64,000 nucleotides of DNA, taken from contig JAGYXB010000559.1 of NCBI GenBank assembly GCA_022495005.1, positions 1,054,001 to 1,118,000 on the forward strand. Direction: 5' to 3'. The notes beneath the pieces are model-generated. The model was not told the DNA's origin. It saw only the letters and a program-made list of their open reading frames with translations, and ran no database searches. The first letter of the stretch is position 1; each line of letters opens with the position of its first letter. A program made the translations under genes and the position numbers. Below, one piece after another: positions 23,540 through 35,737 of this stretch. Source of the DNA: Rhyacophila brunnea (Eukaryota > Arthropoda > Insecta > Trichoptera > Rhyacophilidae).

Positions 23540-23655
23540 ATCTTCATGATTATTACCAGGCAGGTTCGGTTGAATTCTGGAAGGTCTTGCGTACCTACCT
23601 CTTTCCACTTTCTTCTGTCCGTTGTTTTTTACTGTCACGTATTTCCATCGCATTT
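23540..23655 (-). pseudogene. RTE LINE 3'-end fragment
   Basis: On the minus strand AAATACGTGACAGTAAAAAA, CAACGGACAGAAGAAAGTGG, AAAGAGG aligns with the 3' coding tail at 6183-6453 (AGTACGTGACAACGCAGCGC, ACAGGACCGAGATAAGTGG). The remaining part is diverged and out of frame. A short, old RTE fragment. Confidence 0.55.
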
Positions 23656-24284
23656 ATAGAACGTATGTAAATATAGGTACCTATATTATGGAACTCCATT
23701 AAAATATAACTGCTGTGTCATATCATAATATGGCTAAATCCACTTAAAGTTCAGTTCTGTATAATATCTAGTCACTGGTGGTGTACAAAACATTTTTCTG
23801 TCTCAATAATATGTAGAAGTAGGTAGGTACTGCTTTTGCGCCTTGATTTATCGCTTTTTTTATTCAACTGTTATTTATGTCTGTTTTACCATTTAATTAT
23901 ATGCCATTAATCAATCGTGGTATTTTGCGTTACATCTGTTTACCTAATTGCCAGCCTCGTGTGAAAAAAATCGAAATTGGCGTCCCGGAAGCTTGGTTTC
24001 TATGAAAATAAGGAAGTATTTGGCAAGTACGATAACTCTTGTTTCGAAAACGTTTCGCCCATTTGGACACCGGACAATTAGCGATTATTAGCGAAGCGCC
24101 CGTAAGGCGCCGTGTATTATTTTCATTTATGGAGGTCCTTAATTTTGACAGATTTGTTAATAGCAGAGTTGGGTAGAGTAGTATTATTTTCCTCTTTGTT
24201 GGTTTATCATGAGCCCTGCTATAAATTGGAAACAAGAATTTGGATAGCAGGTAGGTATTTCGACGTTAATAATAGGTTTTTTTT

Positions 24285-24507
24285 TCGACCATGTCCGATC
24301 CTAATACGATCATAATAATATAGTGGAGGTTTGTATTAACAGATTTTGTTTTTACAAGAAATGGATGTCAGCCACTTGCCCAACATATTAGGTCCATCCT
24401 TTGACTCATACGCAAATTGAAAAAACAGTATGTGTACTAGCCATCCCCAAAATTCGAACCTGGGACCCACGACGCTATAGGCCGACGCTTAAGCCGCGCG
24501 GCCATCG
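24285..24507 (-). mobile_element. tRNA-derived SINE (family S1), minus strand
   Basis: Read on the minus strand, the tRNA-like head has an A-box region GCCGCGCGGCTTAAGCGTCG and a B-box region CCCAGGTTCGAATTTTGGGG. The head is followed by the S1 body (GACATCCATTTCTTGTAAAA, then CCTCCACTA...TCGTATTAGGATCGGACATG). The head resembles class II (Leu/Ser-type) tRNAs, an inference from the GCGGCTTAAGCG block. Full length, about 223 bp, non-coding. Polymerase III would drive it, with retroposition by a partner LINE. Confidence 0.85.
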
Positions 24508-24757
24508 TTACACAACTGAAACACGATGAAGGATTTTAATTTTAATTTTGATGAGCTCCAGCTAGACCTAGAGCCTGCGTCCATTACGACGGCCACAGCA
24601 ACACATCGCAACGTCGTAGTGGGCGAGGGGTCTGAGATAGCATATCCAAAATAGATAATAACTGAACTGAAACTGAATAAATAATTATTATTGTCCTTAT
24701 TTCTGAAACTAAATATGACAGGAATATAATGTTTGAGACTTTCACGTTGTTTTTTTT
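24508..24757. other. AT-rich non-coding stretch
   Basis: No element was recognised. Confidence 0.4.
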
Positions 24758-24848
24758 ATCGTAATAGATTTTGGGGTTTCCACCGTGTGTACTTCTTCCT
24801 TCTTTCCTCGACGTTTCGGGCTGATTGCAGAGGCCATTATCAAGAGAT
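24758..24848 (-). repeat. Penelope-like terminal-region remnant with decayed hammerhead-like core
   Basis: On the minus strand TTGATAATGGCCTCTGCAAT, CAGCCCGAAACGTCGAGG has the layout of the hammerhead-type motif found in Penelope-like terminal repeats: a CUGANGA-like box (here TTGATAA, two positions off), a GGC...GCC stem II, then the intact GAAAC box and GTCG. About 35 bases further 3' comes GGAAACCCCAAAATCTATTACGAT, also present as GAAAACCCCAATCTATTACG at 48586-48606. The catalytic box is damaged, so self-cleavage is not expected. Confidence 0.4.
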
Positions 24849-25218
24849 ATCAAAATAAGTCCCACTTCATCAACTTAAAAAGATGTCTTGTTGATATAGT
24901 AAAAATATGAATATATTCAGATAATTGTCGGTTGCACCGCATCTAGGTACAGCATATTATTATTCTATAATTGATAATTAGATATAAGTACCTACCTGCA
25001 TGCTTTTCTCATGATATGTTCCTGGCCTAAAGTATCAATGATGGACATGGACTCGATAGCAGTCGATTAACAGAAGTAATTGTAATAATTATAATTAATA
25101 TCTACATAAGTATGTAGGTAGAATATAATATAACATATTACGTATTATTTTTTAACACTACAACAGGCCATGAGGCCCAATAACAGTAGTGTAGGTAGTT
25201 AGTAGTATAAGCGAAACA

Positions 25219-25345
25219 CTGCTCCTACGACATTCTTAGGCGTGAAAAACTGCTGATGATTCACACGCAAACGTAGGGTCTCGTGATACGCTTGATTGAG
25301 ATTGATGCTAGGTGGGTTGGTTTAAAGAGGTCTATGTTTGTGTTG
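25219..25345 (+). repeat. Copy of repeat family R1 (3' half)
   Basis: CTGCTCCTACGACATTCTTA, GGCGTGAAAAACTGCTGATG, ACGCAAACGTAGGGTCTCG, TGATACGCTTGATTGAG and GGTGGGTTGGTTTAAAGAGG match the second half of the 16266-16440 unit and the copy at 62804. The 5' AGTCAAAGCACACTT part is missing. Confidence 0.7.
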
Positions 25346-25399
25346 TCCAGTTGAGTTCATAATCCACACACACTAGTGGGGACGTTGAGCAGTTTTCTT

Positions 25400-25725
25400 G
25401 CTATTAAAGGAGACTGAGTGCAAAGTGAGCTCTCTTCGCAGCAATGGATTTGAAACAGCTGACGTTGCCGCGTCACGTCTAGGTCGACCATTATCTCAAT
25501 TTGTTTTGAAAACAATCCATACTAACAACTGCGGCGGTAATTATTATCATTAGTTTATCTGCGTTCCGGCTTTGAACTTGGCGCGCGGCTGAGTCACCTT
25601 CTGCGCCCGTTTTTGGTAGAGAGACAAGACACGAGCGACGAGGTTTGTTTGCCCGTTGCCTAGGGTACGCCCCCGCGATCTATTTCATATGGCGACTCGA
25701 TCCGCTGCCGCAATCATCCTAATAA
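25400..25725. other. GC-richer island
   Basis: CpG-rich words (TGACGTTGCCGCGTCACGTC near 25461, TTGGCGCGCGGCTGAGTCAC near 25579, CCCCCGCGATC near 25670) stand in AT-rich flanks, with GTAATTATTATCATTAG in the middle. No open frame resembles a protein. Candidate regulatory block. Confidence 0.3.
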
Positions 25726-26509
25726 TATTGTTATTATCCTCGTTCTTTTTATTTCGCTATTAAATTTAATTTTATGGCGTTTTAATAGTGATATGCCGGT
25801 CGTGAATCGAATCCAAACAGTCGTATATTAAACCGATAAAACACAGACAATAATTTAGTCTTGATAATCTATTGTAACAATATCATAATTTTATTGTACT
25901 GTTGTCTAACAAATCAATGCCAGTTATCTCTCAAGACGACCTGTAAAAAAAACATCTTACAATCATTCTACGAAGATGGAATCGTATAGGTACTAAGGGG
26001 GAAGAAGAAGAATACACAGAGCCGAAGATACCTGTAGTGCAGTGTAGCTGTGGTGAAACGATGTTTTGATGTGTGCCTATTTTTCTTATCTGTTCGCTAT
26101 TTTCAACCCCACAGAAAAAAATGTTTTAATCTCAGCTACTGCGCGCGGGTTTGTGTCTTTCCCGTACGTATGAGTCACCGGTTAACCTGATTTATATTAT
26201 AAGAAAATCTTTCCTTGCTCACGTAATAAATATTACGTCTGTTGCGACTGGCGGGTGCGTGATGTTATTCCTATGCCCGATCTTGCTTAATTTAGAGTAG
26301 TAGTTATTCATAAATATATTACATTAATTTAGACACACTTGACTATTTTAATACTTATAAAAATATACTCATGTAAAATTAAAAAGTATTTTCCTTTCCA
26401 ACACATGCTTACATAATCACCTATCTAAAAATATAAATTAGGTAGGCACCTAATGTTATTTTTTTTTTTTTAATTAACTTAAACTTGGGTTCTCATTTAA
26501 GGCCATGCA
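25726..26509. other. AT-rich non-coding stretch
   Basis: Nothing recognised. Confidence 0.4.
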
Positions 26510-26870
26510 TTAGTTGAGGCACGGTCTAAAAAGATCGTCGCTAGGCGATGCGCGGATTGCGGGTGGCGGGTGAAAATGACGCCTGTCAAACGAAATATTA
26601 ATTGTCATATAAATCCAACATACGTCCATTTTATGTTCTGTTTATTGTTCTATTAGTAACAATAATAATATATTCATTGACATGTTTTCTTTTTAAAGTA
26701 AATGGGTAACGTTTTTAGTCATCTTTACACGATTTTAGAATTAATTGACCCGTCGCCATCACGCAGCAAAGTGACGTGTTCCCGGGTCAACATTCTCTCA
26801 GTGAATGGTAGCGAGTCCAAAATTTCGTCGCCCGTACAGTTGAAAATTATTTGGCGTTTCACTGATGCGT
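26510..26870. other. Two short GC-richer patches
   Basis: 26530-26590 (GATGCGCGGATTGCGGGTGG) and 26745-26870 (CCCGTCGCCATCACGCAGCA; GTTCCCGGGTCAAC) are GC-rich patches with no coding potential. The second contains paired CACTGATGCGTCACC and AAAGTGACGTG words. Candidate regulatory sequence. Confidence 0.25.
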
Positions 26871-27447
26871 CACCTTAACTAAAACCAAAAACGCTTTTTA
26901 CTTATTATTTGAGCAGCGACATTTTTTTAAGAATTCCAAATTTATGCAAAAAGGCATGCCTAGTAAATCTATTTATCAAAAAAAGGCGTTTTCGATTTAG
27001 GTACGTGTGTTACTTTACTTAAATGTTGTGAAAAAATGCTGCATTTAATGTCATAATATGCCAGATACGATTTTTGCCAACTAGGCGACTACTTAAAAAT
27101 TATATAGGTATCTGGAAAGAAAAATGCAATCTTGGCTACGCTGGATTTATAAGTCAACGTGAGCGATTTCGCCGCTAACTAAAACACATTTTTGTATTCC
27201 TCATTATAAGCGTTGCAGCCATTAGCGGGTTTGGCGTCCACCAGAAACTTTACTGTCTCCATTCCGGGCGACCCAGCAACGCCTCTTTTAATTTTTTGGC
27301 GCTGTTCAGCCATTCAAGGCTGTCCAGCACCAGGTTGTCTTTTATCCCTGGGATATGCACACGTATAGGTATATCCTGTCTTCCTAGTAGTAACATCTTA
27401 TCAGTGTTTTTTTTTAATATATAATTTATAAGAAGTATAATTTTACC

Positions 27448-27680
27448 CACGGCGGTCGCGCGGCTTAAGCGTTGGACTATCACGCCGTGGGTCTCAGGTT
27501 CGAATCCTGGGTCTGGCAAGTACACATATTGTTTTTCAATTTGTGTGTGAGTCAGGGTAATGGACCTAATAGGTTGAGCAAGTGGCTGACATCCATTTCT
27601 CGTAAAAAAACAAAAATTCTGTTAATACAACCTCTTCTCTGTGGAAGCCCATATGATCCTATTAGGATCGGACATGGTCG
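27448..27680 (+). mobile_element. tRNA-derived SINE (family S1), full length
   Basis: The head is CGGCGGTCGCGCGGCTTAAG (A-box region) with the B box GGTTCGAATCCTGG near 27498. The body follows: CACATATTGTTTTTCAATTT, GACCTAATAGGTTGAGCAAG, GACATCCATTTCTCGTAAAA, then CTCTGTGGAAGCCCATATGA and CCTATTAGGATCGGACATGG. Overlapping frames are shadows of the SINE. A T-rich run follows at 27684. The target duplication is unclear. Confidence 0.9.
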
Positions 27681-28489
27681 ATAAATTTTTTTTTTACCTT
27701 TTATTAATGATAGGTAGGTACCTATGTATAGTGTTTCGTAAAGTTGAATGATTCTTTTTAAATAATATGTATATTTTGTGCTCCCGGTCGATTGCATAGG
27801 CCCAAGCCTCACTAAAAGTCATGGTATATTATAATAACAGTCGTTAAATAAACACAGTGTAGGTGGCGTTCGTATATTGTGTTTGATTTTTTTTTAACAG
27901 CTGCAACATTCAATTTCGTAATGAAATGTTCTGTATTTGAAAAAAGAAAAATGTTTCTATATAAAGTGCCAGAGACAATGTCAATATTTAATGTCGAAAT
28001 TGATTTATAGTATCGTAAAATGTATAATATTTCCAACCGAGCAACACAACACAACACCAAATGCCACTTGCGATAAATAAACTGGAGTCGTTCGCTGTTG
28101 TACTGTTGCCGTCCGTCTGTCTGTTGCACAAGTCTCGTAACGCCGCTTAATTGTCATGTACGGAATTGAATTCTACCACAATCGATAGTGTGCTGTTATT
28201 ATTTTGTATTTGAGGCGTCGCGTAAAATATTTTCGCAATAATTTATTGGATATTGCATGTTAGTCGAGCTTAATTCTGCCACGAGAGTTTTCTTCAATGC
28301 TATTTATGCTAGTATTAAAATGAATATATTATGTAGGTAATATTTTAATAATTATTTATTTCCATCGTAACATTGTAAAACGATGTCGCTGTAAATCTTA
28401 AATGGGGCAAACGCCTGAGTAAATTATAATTAAAAGCATTAAATTAACATTCACTCGTACGTGGGTACATATATATATATAGTATATAA
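27681..28489. other. AT-rich non-coding stretch
   Basis: A 105-codon minus frame at 27812-28129 is AT-rich, with no recognisable motif; regarded as chance. Confidence 0.4.
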
Positions 28490-29201
28490 CAGTAATGGCG
28501 AACCTATGGCACGCGAATGTTTTATGTTGAAGAGAAAAAAATTAAGCAATATAATTTTAAAAAAAAATACAAAAAAGTTTTACAAATAAATAATACTTAT
28601 ATATTATATAAGTAGGTAATTTAAAAAAAATGACAACGACATTGCCAATTTGCCATTCGTATATTCTTCGGTTATCAATAATATTTACCAATCGATGCGC
28701 AAGCGGAAAATACGAAATTCAAGCATAAAAATGACAGGCATTGTATAAAAAATAGCAGGCAGATAGGTAGTCTTTGAGAATCATTACATTTAACTTTAAT
28801 TGAATAGGTTGGTCCCTAGGTTTTATGTGTCACGTATAATATTATCACACTGACCTCAACAGGCGGCGGGGAAAACCACGCCGCGACCCACTGATTTTGA
28901 TCGATTTACAATCAATGTACAATACTTGAGACCACTGTAGCGAGCGAACGCTTTATCTGATCTGAGTAATTCTGACGTCAATTTGTGCGTAAAAACCAAA
29001 CTAAGTATGCAATAAAGTAATAAATTCTCAAAAAATAAATTATATTTTTGAACCTTTTTAATAGATAGAATTCTTATGTTTTCTTATTGAATAAATTACT
29101 ATTTTTCTTTATACAAAACTGCTCGGCACGCCAGACAGTCAAAAAAGAATATTTGGGAAATTTTGGCACGCGTGGGTACGTAAAAAGGTTCGACAACCCT
29201 G
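28490..29201. mobile_element. Probable hAT-like non-autonomous element
   Basis: The left end is CAGTAATGGCGAACCTATGG followed by CACGCGAATG. The right end in reverse complement is CAGGGTTGTCGAACCTTTTT, then ACGTACCCACGCGTGCCAAA. Both carry the CAG start and the 'GGCGAACCTATGGCACGCG' style that hAT elements often have. The flanking 8-mers GTATATAA (28482-28489) and GTACTTAT (29202-29209) are related but not identical. 712 bp, with no transposase frame. Confidence 0.55.
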
Positions 29202-31019
29202 GTACTTATATAATGTATACTGAATATCGTCAATTCGCTTTTCCCCGTAGATCTGTCGTCTTCTCAATGTATTCTTTTGGATGATTCTTCCGGAAATTTA
29301 AAAGACTCTTGTGACGTGTCCCGTAGATTTTTTGTCATGCACATCTTCCTTACCTAGTTGTACCTCGCCTTTACATCTGAATGGATATTATCATTCTCTA
29401 ATTTTCACTCCTATAAGGATTCTTTCGTATTTTTATTTGGTCGGCTCAGTGTGCCTATTTTGTCAGTGGTAATCCTAATCCCCCTTCCTTGCTGCATGGC
29501 CATATATAAGCCCGGACTCACATTAAAAATCGTCTCAACTGGAATACAGTCATAACTCAAAACTGGGCGAAATGTTGTAACTTTCTTCCGTGCGCATAGA
29601 TGAGGCCATTCCGGGACAATGACGTCACCCGGCTAGCCGAAATGAATGAAAAAGCAGCTCCGATGGATATTCCTGCGCTGCGCATATCTCAAGTGAAATT
29701 TGTTGATTGCCAGCTGTTTTTTTATTTCAAAATGTCGCGTATGAGCTTAGTATGGGTACATTAAATTGCATTTTTTTTGTGAATACCAAGAAAATCCCAT
29801 TGACATATTCGATGTATTGCAGTCGACACGAAGTTAGATGTGCGACCCGACTAATTGAAGAGTTCGTCTCCGACAGATGATTGAGAGTCTCTTCATCACA
29901 TTAGCGACATTATAAAGTTCATCGCAGAAAACTTCCATTATAATATAGACAGTTTTGAAATCGAAATCTTTAAAGTTTATTGCCATTTATTTATAGGACA
30001 TGATGAATTTAGAAATTCCTAAGCTGTGCACTAATCTGTCGTCAAATAAATATATTTATTCTTGGGTATCAAATTGATATTAGCGCTGGCTCGGATCACC
30101 TGTGTTGATATTTGCATACCGAAGTGCTGCACGAACGTGACCTTTCCATTCTTTACACCTATACTAATGACTGATATTCAAATCCCGCTTGTGACTTAAA
30201 CATGTGCAATATATTTTATATTATCAGTTTTATCCGTAAGTGCCGAAACGAAATTGTTTGAACTACATATACGATTAAGATGAAGGATAGAGCTTACTAA
30301 CTTTTCGTATTACAATAATTATTACAGCACTCGATTGAAAATTTGAATGTTTTTAATATGGTTGTATTAATTGGTCGACACAGATAAATTCATATTCACA
30401 TTAAGGGGTTAAGTTGGTGCTTAGACACACCTTTTCATTATTGACAGCTATTTTAACGTAGGTATACCTATTCTTAATACGATCGATGCTCACCTAAATA
30501 TTGTGTATTTAGCTGAAAATGCGGTCACGTATCATTTATTATTACAACTTCATTGGTTCAGTACGAGTCGATCGTGTTTGTGCTCGAAATGTCCATGTAT
30601 ATAGTAGTTATCAAAACAGTAACATTCGCTTTTGTAACAAATTCACAATAATTTATGGAATTGATCTTTTGAGTGAATCTATAAACGCGAGTGTTAACAA
30701 TGTAAAAGTTGCTATAAATTAATCTGTATAGCGAATTCTAAGTGTAGCCTTTTTCCAGTTACACTCTAGTTTTCATCGTCGTCTTTGGATTAATATGATA
30801 ACAACTGATGTCTTTGATCATGTTTTGAGTACATTAAATGAGAATCATTCTATCTAGTTCCTTTTCGGCTCCATTTTCATTTAGAGCGGTTCCATCTTCT
30901 ATATAAGGCGTTCTTAAACGTTTTTTGTAGGAACATTCCTCGTGAATATCGCAAGCACAAGTTTTCTTACATAATTATATAATAGTTCGTCTGCACCCTC
31001 TATGTTGGGCAAAAGTGTT
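29202..31019. other. Non-coding stretch
   Basis: Mostly AT-rich. A moderately GC-richer patch lies at 29590-29700 (CAATGACGTCACCCGGCTAG, a CRE-like TGACGTCA). Frames of 65-67 codons are unremarkable. Confidence 0.4.
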
Positions 31020-31215
31020 TGGCCTTTGGCGTGTGTAACTTAGCATGGCGGCTGATAACGGGCTTTTGTGTCTCGCGTTCGCGCACCTCGTCGACAGGTG
31101 CAACCGTTGGACTCCCGGCTGGGCCGAGCGCCGAGTCGGGGGCAGGGAGAGGCTCCCAACAGTCGCGCGTGCGCACTTCCTATGCCCACAATGGAGCCGG
31201 TTCGTTACCCTCGCA
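31020..31215. other. Strong GC-rich island with two overlapping + frames
   Basis: GTCTCGCGTTCGCGCACCTC near 31070 and GGCTGGGCCGAGCGCCGAGT near 31117 make this one of the GC-richest blocks here. Frames of 83 and 87 codons run in two + phases at once (31019-31270, 31068-31331), so the openness is compositional. CACCTCGTCGACAGGTG (31084-31100) is an imperfect palindrome with E-box halves. Candidate promoter or enhancer. Confidence 0.3.
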
Positions 31216-31944
31216 AGTTAATATTACTGTTGGTTTTATTCGTCCAATGCATACATACGATGTCAACTAGTCGGGCAGTATTTAAAAAAACAATATTAGA
31301 AACTTTACTAATTTATGTTGCTATTCTGTAATTACATAATTCGAGGTTTCTTCAAAGTCTGGCGAAGCTATATTATATAATATTATCGTTTATGTGTATA
31401 CCTTGTTTTTGCACTCTTGAAATAATCATATCAATTCTAAATCCGCTGTGGCCAGCTATATAATGTTACCTATATATAGAATATAATAGATATATATTAT
31501 AGATCAGGCAAGTCCAACTTCAAGTATTCAATGTTATATTATTATACAGTAGTATACCGCACTCTACTATAGTCATTCTTCAACAAAAAGAACCCACAGT
31601 GTGGGTTTCTTTTGTGCACCCATTACACTCATCGTCAAACTACATACTTATTTAATATGTAAAGGGTCTACTGCGTGACGGTAAGGTAAACTACGGTGAA
31701 GTTTAAAACGCGGAGATTTACATCTTGTCTTTCTGTCACTCCTGAGATAGGTCTTCAGTGATGCAATACAAATAAAGTGATATGATGAGGCCACGCTTCT
31801 GTAATTCCTCATTCGGTACAGTAACGATAATTCGTCCAAATCCCCCTGTAAAAATACGGGGTGCTAACACCAAACCCTAGACAATGGTTTTTTTTTAGTA
31901 ACAATGCTTGCAAATAATATTCATTCATTCACAGCAATCACAAT

Positions 31945-32165
31945 CGTATACTGGCCCGCGGACTGTGAGTTGTACACCCCGTTCGCAAACAATGCAGCGC
32001 CCTGACAGCAGTCGGTGTTGTCGGATCGCCCTAGGGCAGGTGACGACCGAATCGGATCGGACGTGGTCACTGGTCGCCGGTGTGATGGTCTCTCGTCAAA
32101 TAAGGAGGCTCCGTTACGATGTAATTAACATTCGCGACGTCCGAGCGCCGAGTCATTGCCTAAAC
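31945..32165. other. GC-richer island upstream of a splice-like junction
   Basis: CGATCGGACC-type CpG sequence (GACCGAATCGGATCGGACGT near 32044, CGACGTCCGAGCGCCGAGTC near 32134) with an 86-codon + frame at 31908-32168 that matches nothing known. It lies about 270 bp upstream of the CAG|GTAAG junction at 32434. Confidence 0.25.
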
Positions 32166-32410
32166 TAAACTGTAATTTGGTTTATTCACCTTTTTTCAAA
32201 TTCAATTGGACATCACAATAATTTATACATTTTATTTGGTAATTCTGTTCACAGGAATAATTGGATGATTTTTAACAGTATATAGGTACCTTGGTTTGAC
32301 AATGTAGACTGATTAATAAACTGTTTGAATTTGATACATCAATACTTAGTTCGACTGTGATTTAGCTCATGCCTTGCCGATAAACACATTTATATTTCAA
32401 CATTTCATTA

Positions 32411-32441
32411 AGTATTGTTTTCTTTTATTTTCAGGTAAGCA
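32411..32441 (+). other. Candidate recursive splice site (CAG|GTAAG)
   Basis: A long pyrimidine tract, GTATTGTTTTCTTTTATTTT, leads into CAG immediately followed by GTAAGC; the junction is 32434/32435. Both halves match insect splice consensus well. With the matching junction at 915/916 on the same strand, this suggests stepwise removal of one very large + strand intron. An ordinary exon boundary or chance cannot be excluded. Confidence 0.45.
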
Positions 32442-33471
32442 CTTCATAATCACAATTGTAGAGTGTAGTCGTAGCTCAGCAGTATATATAACTCACCATA
32501 AAGGTTTGTAAACAAAATATTCACTAATAGGTATATTAATTGTCAGCATTTACTGGTAGAATTATTTCATTTAGTACTTATATTAAATTCTAAGTGTTTT
32601 TTTTTTTAATTTTGGGGACCCGCTTGAGGATTTGGGGACCATGAACACTATTATCAAGACATCATGAATGAACTCGGCTGATTAATTGTGCTGTGTAATT
32701 CACAATGTGTTTGATAAAATGTCACAATCACCGACATGTCCACATAATTTGACATAATAATTTAGCTCTATTCTATGATACGCATGCATATTCTGAGTGT
32801 TCAAACTCTTGACGAAAACTATATTTTTATACTTACCAAAATGTCATATATAAAATGTTATTAATTCAAAAATCTAATACATTTGTTAAGTATTTGAAAG
32901 TCATATATGTTAATCGGAATACAATGTACCTACCTATTATATTTTAAGTAGGTATTACATATCACTCAACTTAATAAGATATTTTGTTGAGACTACTTTA
33001 TTTACATACTTAATTAATTATTTTGATCCCAAGAGTATATAAATAAATAAAATGCTTTGTAAAATGTAAATGCAATCGTTGTTATTGTGTTAGTTAAATA
33101 TTTTTTATTTACATTAACTTGTCCACATGTTTAAAATACACAGACCGATTTGACGGCATTATCGTTTGGTCACAAATAGTTTAAACGTTTGGTTTTGTAT
33201 TATCGCTATACTTACATATTTGATAAATAGGATAATAAAATACTTGTGTTGTTATTTCGATTAATATTGTTATGTTTTCCCGTTAAGAAATAACAGGTGC
33301 ATAGTGATGGATACACCACTTTTATTCTCAAATACATACCATAGATAAGAAGTTGTGATTACGTGTGATGAATTAATTTATGATACAGCTGACCTTTACA
33401 CTTTCAATTTACGTATTTATTACCTTCCCAAGCCAATTTGGCAATGACAATCGCTGAGTAAAATTTACAAC
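32442..33471. other. AT-rich non-coding stretch
   Basis: GGGGACCCGCTTGAGGATTT and TTTGGGGACCATGAACAC near 32614-32645 repeat the words TTTGGGGACC; otherwise nothing was recognised. Confidence 0.4.
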
Positions 33472-33798
33472 GTGATTTATCGATATCCAAGTTACGTAAC
33501 TTGTCCGTATTATCTCGTAGTAATACTATTTGTCACAAAGCCTCTGCAGAATGTTGTTACTTGGTGCGTTGTCGCCGCCCTCGGTGGTGAGTGTCGATGT
33601 GTTGCCCACTCCACCAGCCGTCTCCTTCCTGCTGAAAGCTGGCTGCTGACTCATCATCTACCGGTGGCTGGCGGTAGGCGGCATCACGCATCGATGTGGA
33701 AAGAAGTAACTGCCGCGGAATTCCCTACGCATTACGTTTCTCGATTACTTAATCAACACGGGGAGAGTATTATTGATATTTTTGTCTTGGGTTTGTAA
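33472..33798 (+). other. Unrecognised 108-codon frame over a GC-rich patch
   Basis: The frame begins in AT-rich sequence and crosses a GC-rich core at 33565-33690 (GTTGTCGCCGCCCTCGGTGG, CGGTGGCTGGCGGTAGGCGG). No domain was recognised and the residue make-up is not convincing. CTCTGCAG at 33542-33549 and GGTG|GTGAGT at 33585-33594 could bound a very short exon instead. I would not call it a gene. Confidence 0.15.
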
Positions 33799-33919
33799 TA
33801 ATTTCTTTTGGAATAAGTACTTAATATATTTCTATTGAAACAACAGGTGATTATGGAGTTGAAAATATCTTGTGTGCCTGTTTTAATATACGGATTAAAT
33901 TGACATGTCTATATGGATA

Positions 33920-33951
33920 TGTGTCTGTTTTCTTTGACTTAGGTATGTATC
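33920..33951 (+). other. Fused splice consensus (TAG|GTATGT), secondary candidate
   Basis: GTGTCTGTTTTCTTTGACTT leads to AG|GTATGT, junction 33942/33943. The pyrimidine tract and donor are good. TAGGTA words are over-represented in the window, so the prior for chance is higher than for the CAG|GTAAG junctions. Confidence 0.2.
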
Positions 33952-35707
33952 TAGATGATTTTGATTCACATAGTGATTTATAGAACAGACTGATTAGATA
34001 TGGATTTTACCATGCAGTATCCATACACGCCAATGTTAACTTTATAAAACCTAGACAGAGTTTGATAACGAAAATGCAATTACAATATAATCCTGAAGCC
34101 GATGACGCGTCCGTTATGGTGGCCAAGGTGTCTTTGGGAAGAATCTAGCTACTAGGCTCATCTCTCGCACTGACTCGACAGAAGTAGAAGAATATATTCC
34201 TATTCAATATTTTTGTTTTAGTTTCATATTTTGTCCGTTATTAGATAGGCTTGTCATTATATCATAATATTAAATGGAATACGTACCATATATTGGCTAT
34301 TGATTTAATTAATTTTAAAAAAAAGTATAAATTAACAGTTAATACCAAGTGCCACTAATAAAATTCAAAGTGTTCAGTAGCTTGCAATTTACCTATTTCT
34401 ACTTATTTTCATTTCCGTAGGTATTCGTTTAAGCAAGGAATCAATTACTACGTATGTAACTAACACCTAAGGAGAAATTCCGCGGTGGACTCATCCTGAA
34501 ATCACGTTTGGCGTCTGACAAATGCAAATGATATTTGTTTCATTTAGTAATGATTATACACGAGATTTAAGAACGTTAGATTCTTCAAAATGTTAGACCG
34601 AGTGGGCTGAATTGGATGAATTTTACGTATCTCAGATAAACATAAGTATTAGAAATAATTTGCATGGATCATCTACGGATTAATAGCTTAAATTAAATGA
34701 TACAATGTTTTTCTAAGATACTGTAGTTTTTCAAAAATGTTATTCATTTAATTTTTTGTTTGGTTTTCGATTCAGAGCAACAATTTCTCTAAAAAATTCT
34801 GCGAAGAAACCTTTACAGGACTGAGCTAATGATTGTGATTATTATATCTAGCCCCAGACTAATGTAATATGTAGATTATCCTTTATTACCTATTCGTGAT
34901 TCTCAAAATATACTATCAACATATTTAAATAAAATATGCCCTGTTGGAATAGATCAACCGATAAACAATAGGTACAGAATAATTGTATAACATCCTACAT
35001 AAATAGCCCAATGTTTTCTTATATACTGATGTCTCGTTCTCTGTACGTAGTCCATTGACTCCAAATTACCAATGTTATTGTAAGTAGGTACACTGTATAA
35101 AAAAACACCTTAGTAAATAGATATACACGTCTATTATGTTGCAGTGGAAATCTGAAATTCCTTGACATCTAGTTCAAACTAGTTTATGGCACATGTACAG
35201 CGATGAATCATTGGCAATAATTTTATCATCACATCACCTATTTGTCCATGGCATCTTATCCTCACAATTTATTTAAAACGAGTGTTTTTTAGGCTTACGG
35301 CCGTATTTAAATCTTGGCCGTTGATTATTCAAAAACTTTGTTCCATGTATGCGCTTTTAATGCATTAATTATTTCTCTTATCCAACTAATTAACACTCGG
35401 TCAACATTTTAATCGCAGGTGTAAATCGCGGAGTTTATAATGTAGTATAAATGCCACGTCGTGTTTACCTATATATAGAGAGCTCATGAGGTCTATTTAG
35501 ATAATTAAAAACAATAATGTATCGCTTACGTTATTGGCATTAGCGTGTATCTGCACTTTTAACATGTCATGTCGATAATTTATTAATTTTCATTACGAAT
35601 GCAATGCCATATGTGGCATTTCAAATAATAATCAAGACGTACGTTTATTTATTATCTCTATTCCTTCTTCCTTGATTTGCTATACTCAATAATACCAAAA
35701 TATTTTT
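33952..35707. other. AT-rich non-coding stretch
   Basis: No gene or repeat was recognised. A good pyrimidine tract ending in CCGTAG|GTATTC near 34419 has a poor donor half. Confidence 0.4.
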
Positions 35708-35737
35708 TAGGTATAAACCAATTTTAAAGCTTACTGT

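Noticed and set aside
27812..28129. 105-codon minus strand frame
   Set aside because: No recognisable motif and AT-driven composition; treated as chance.
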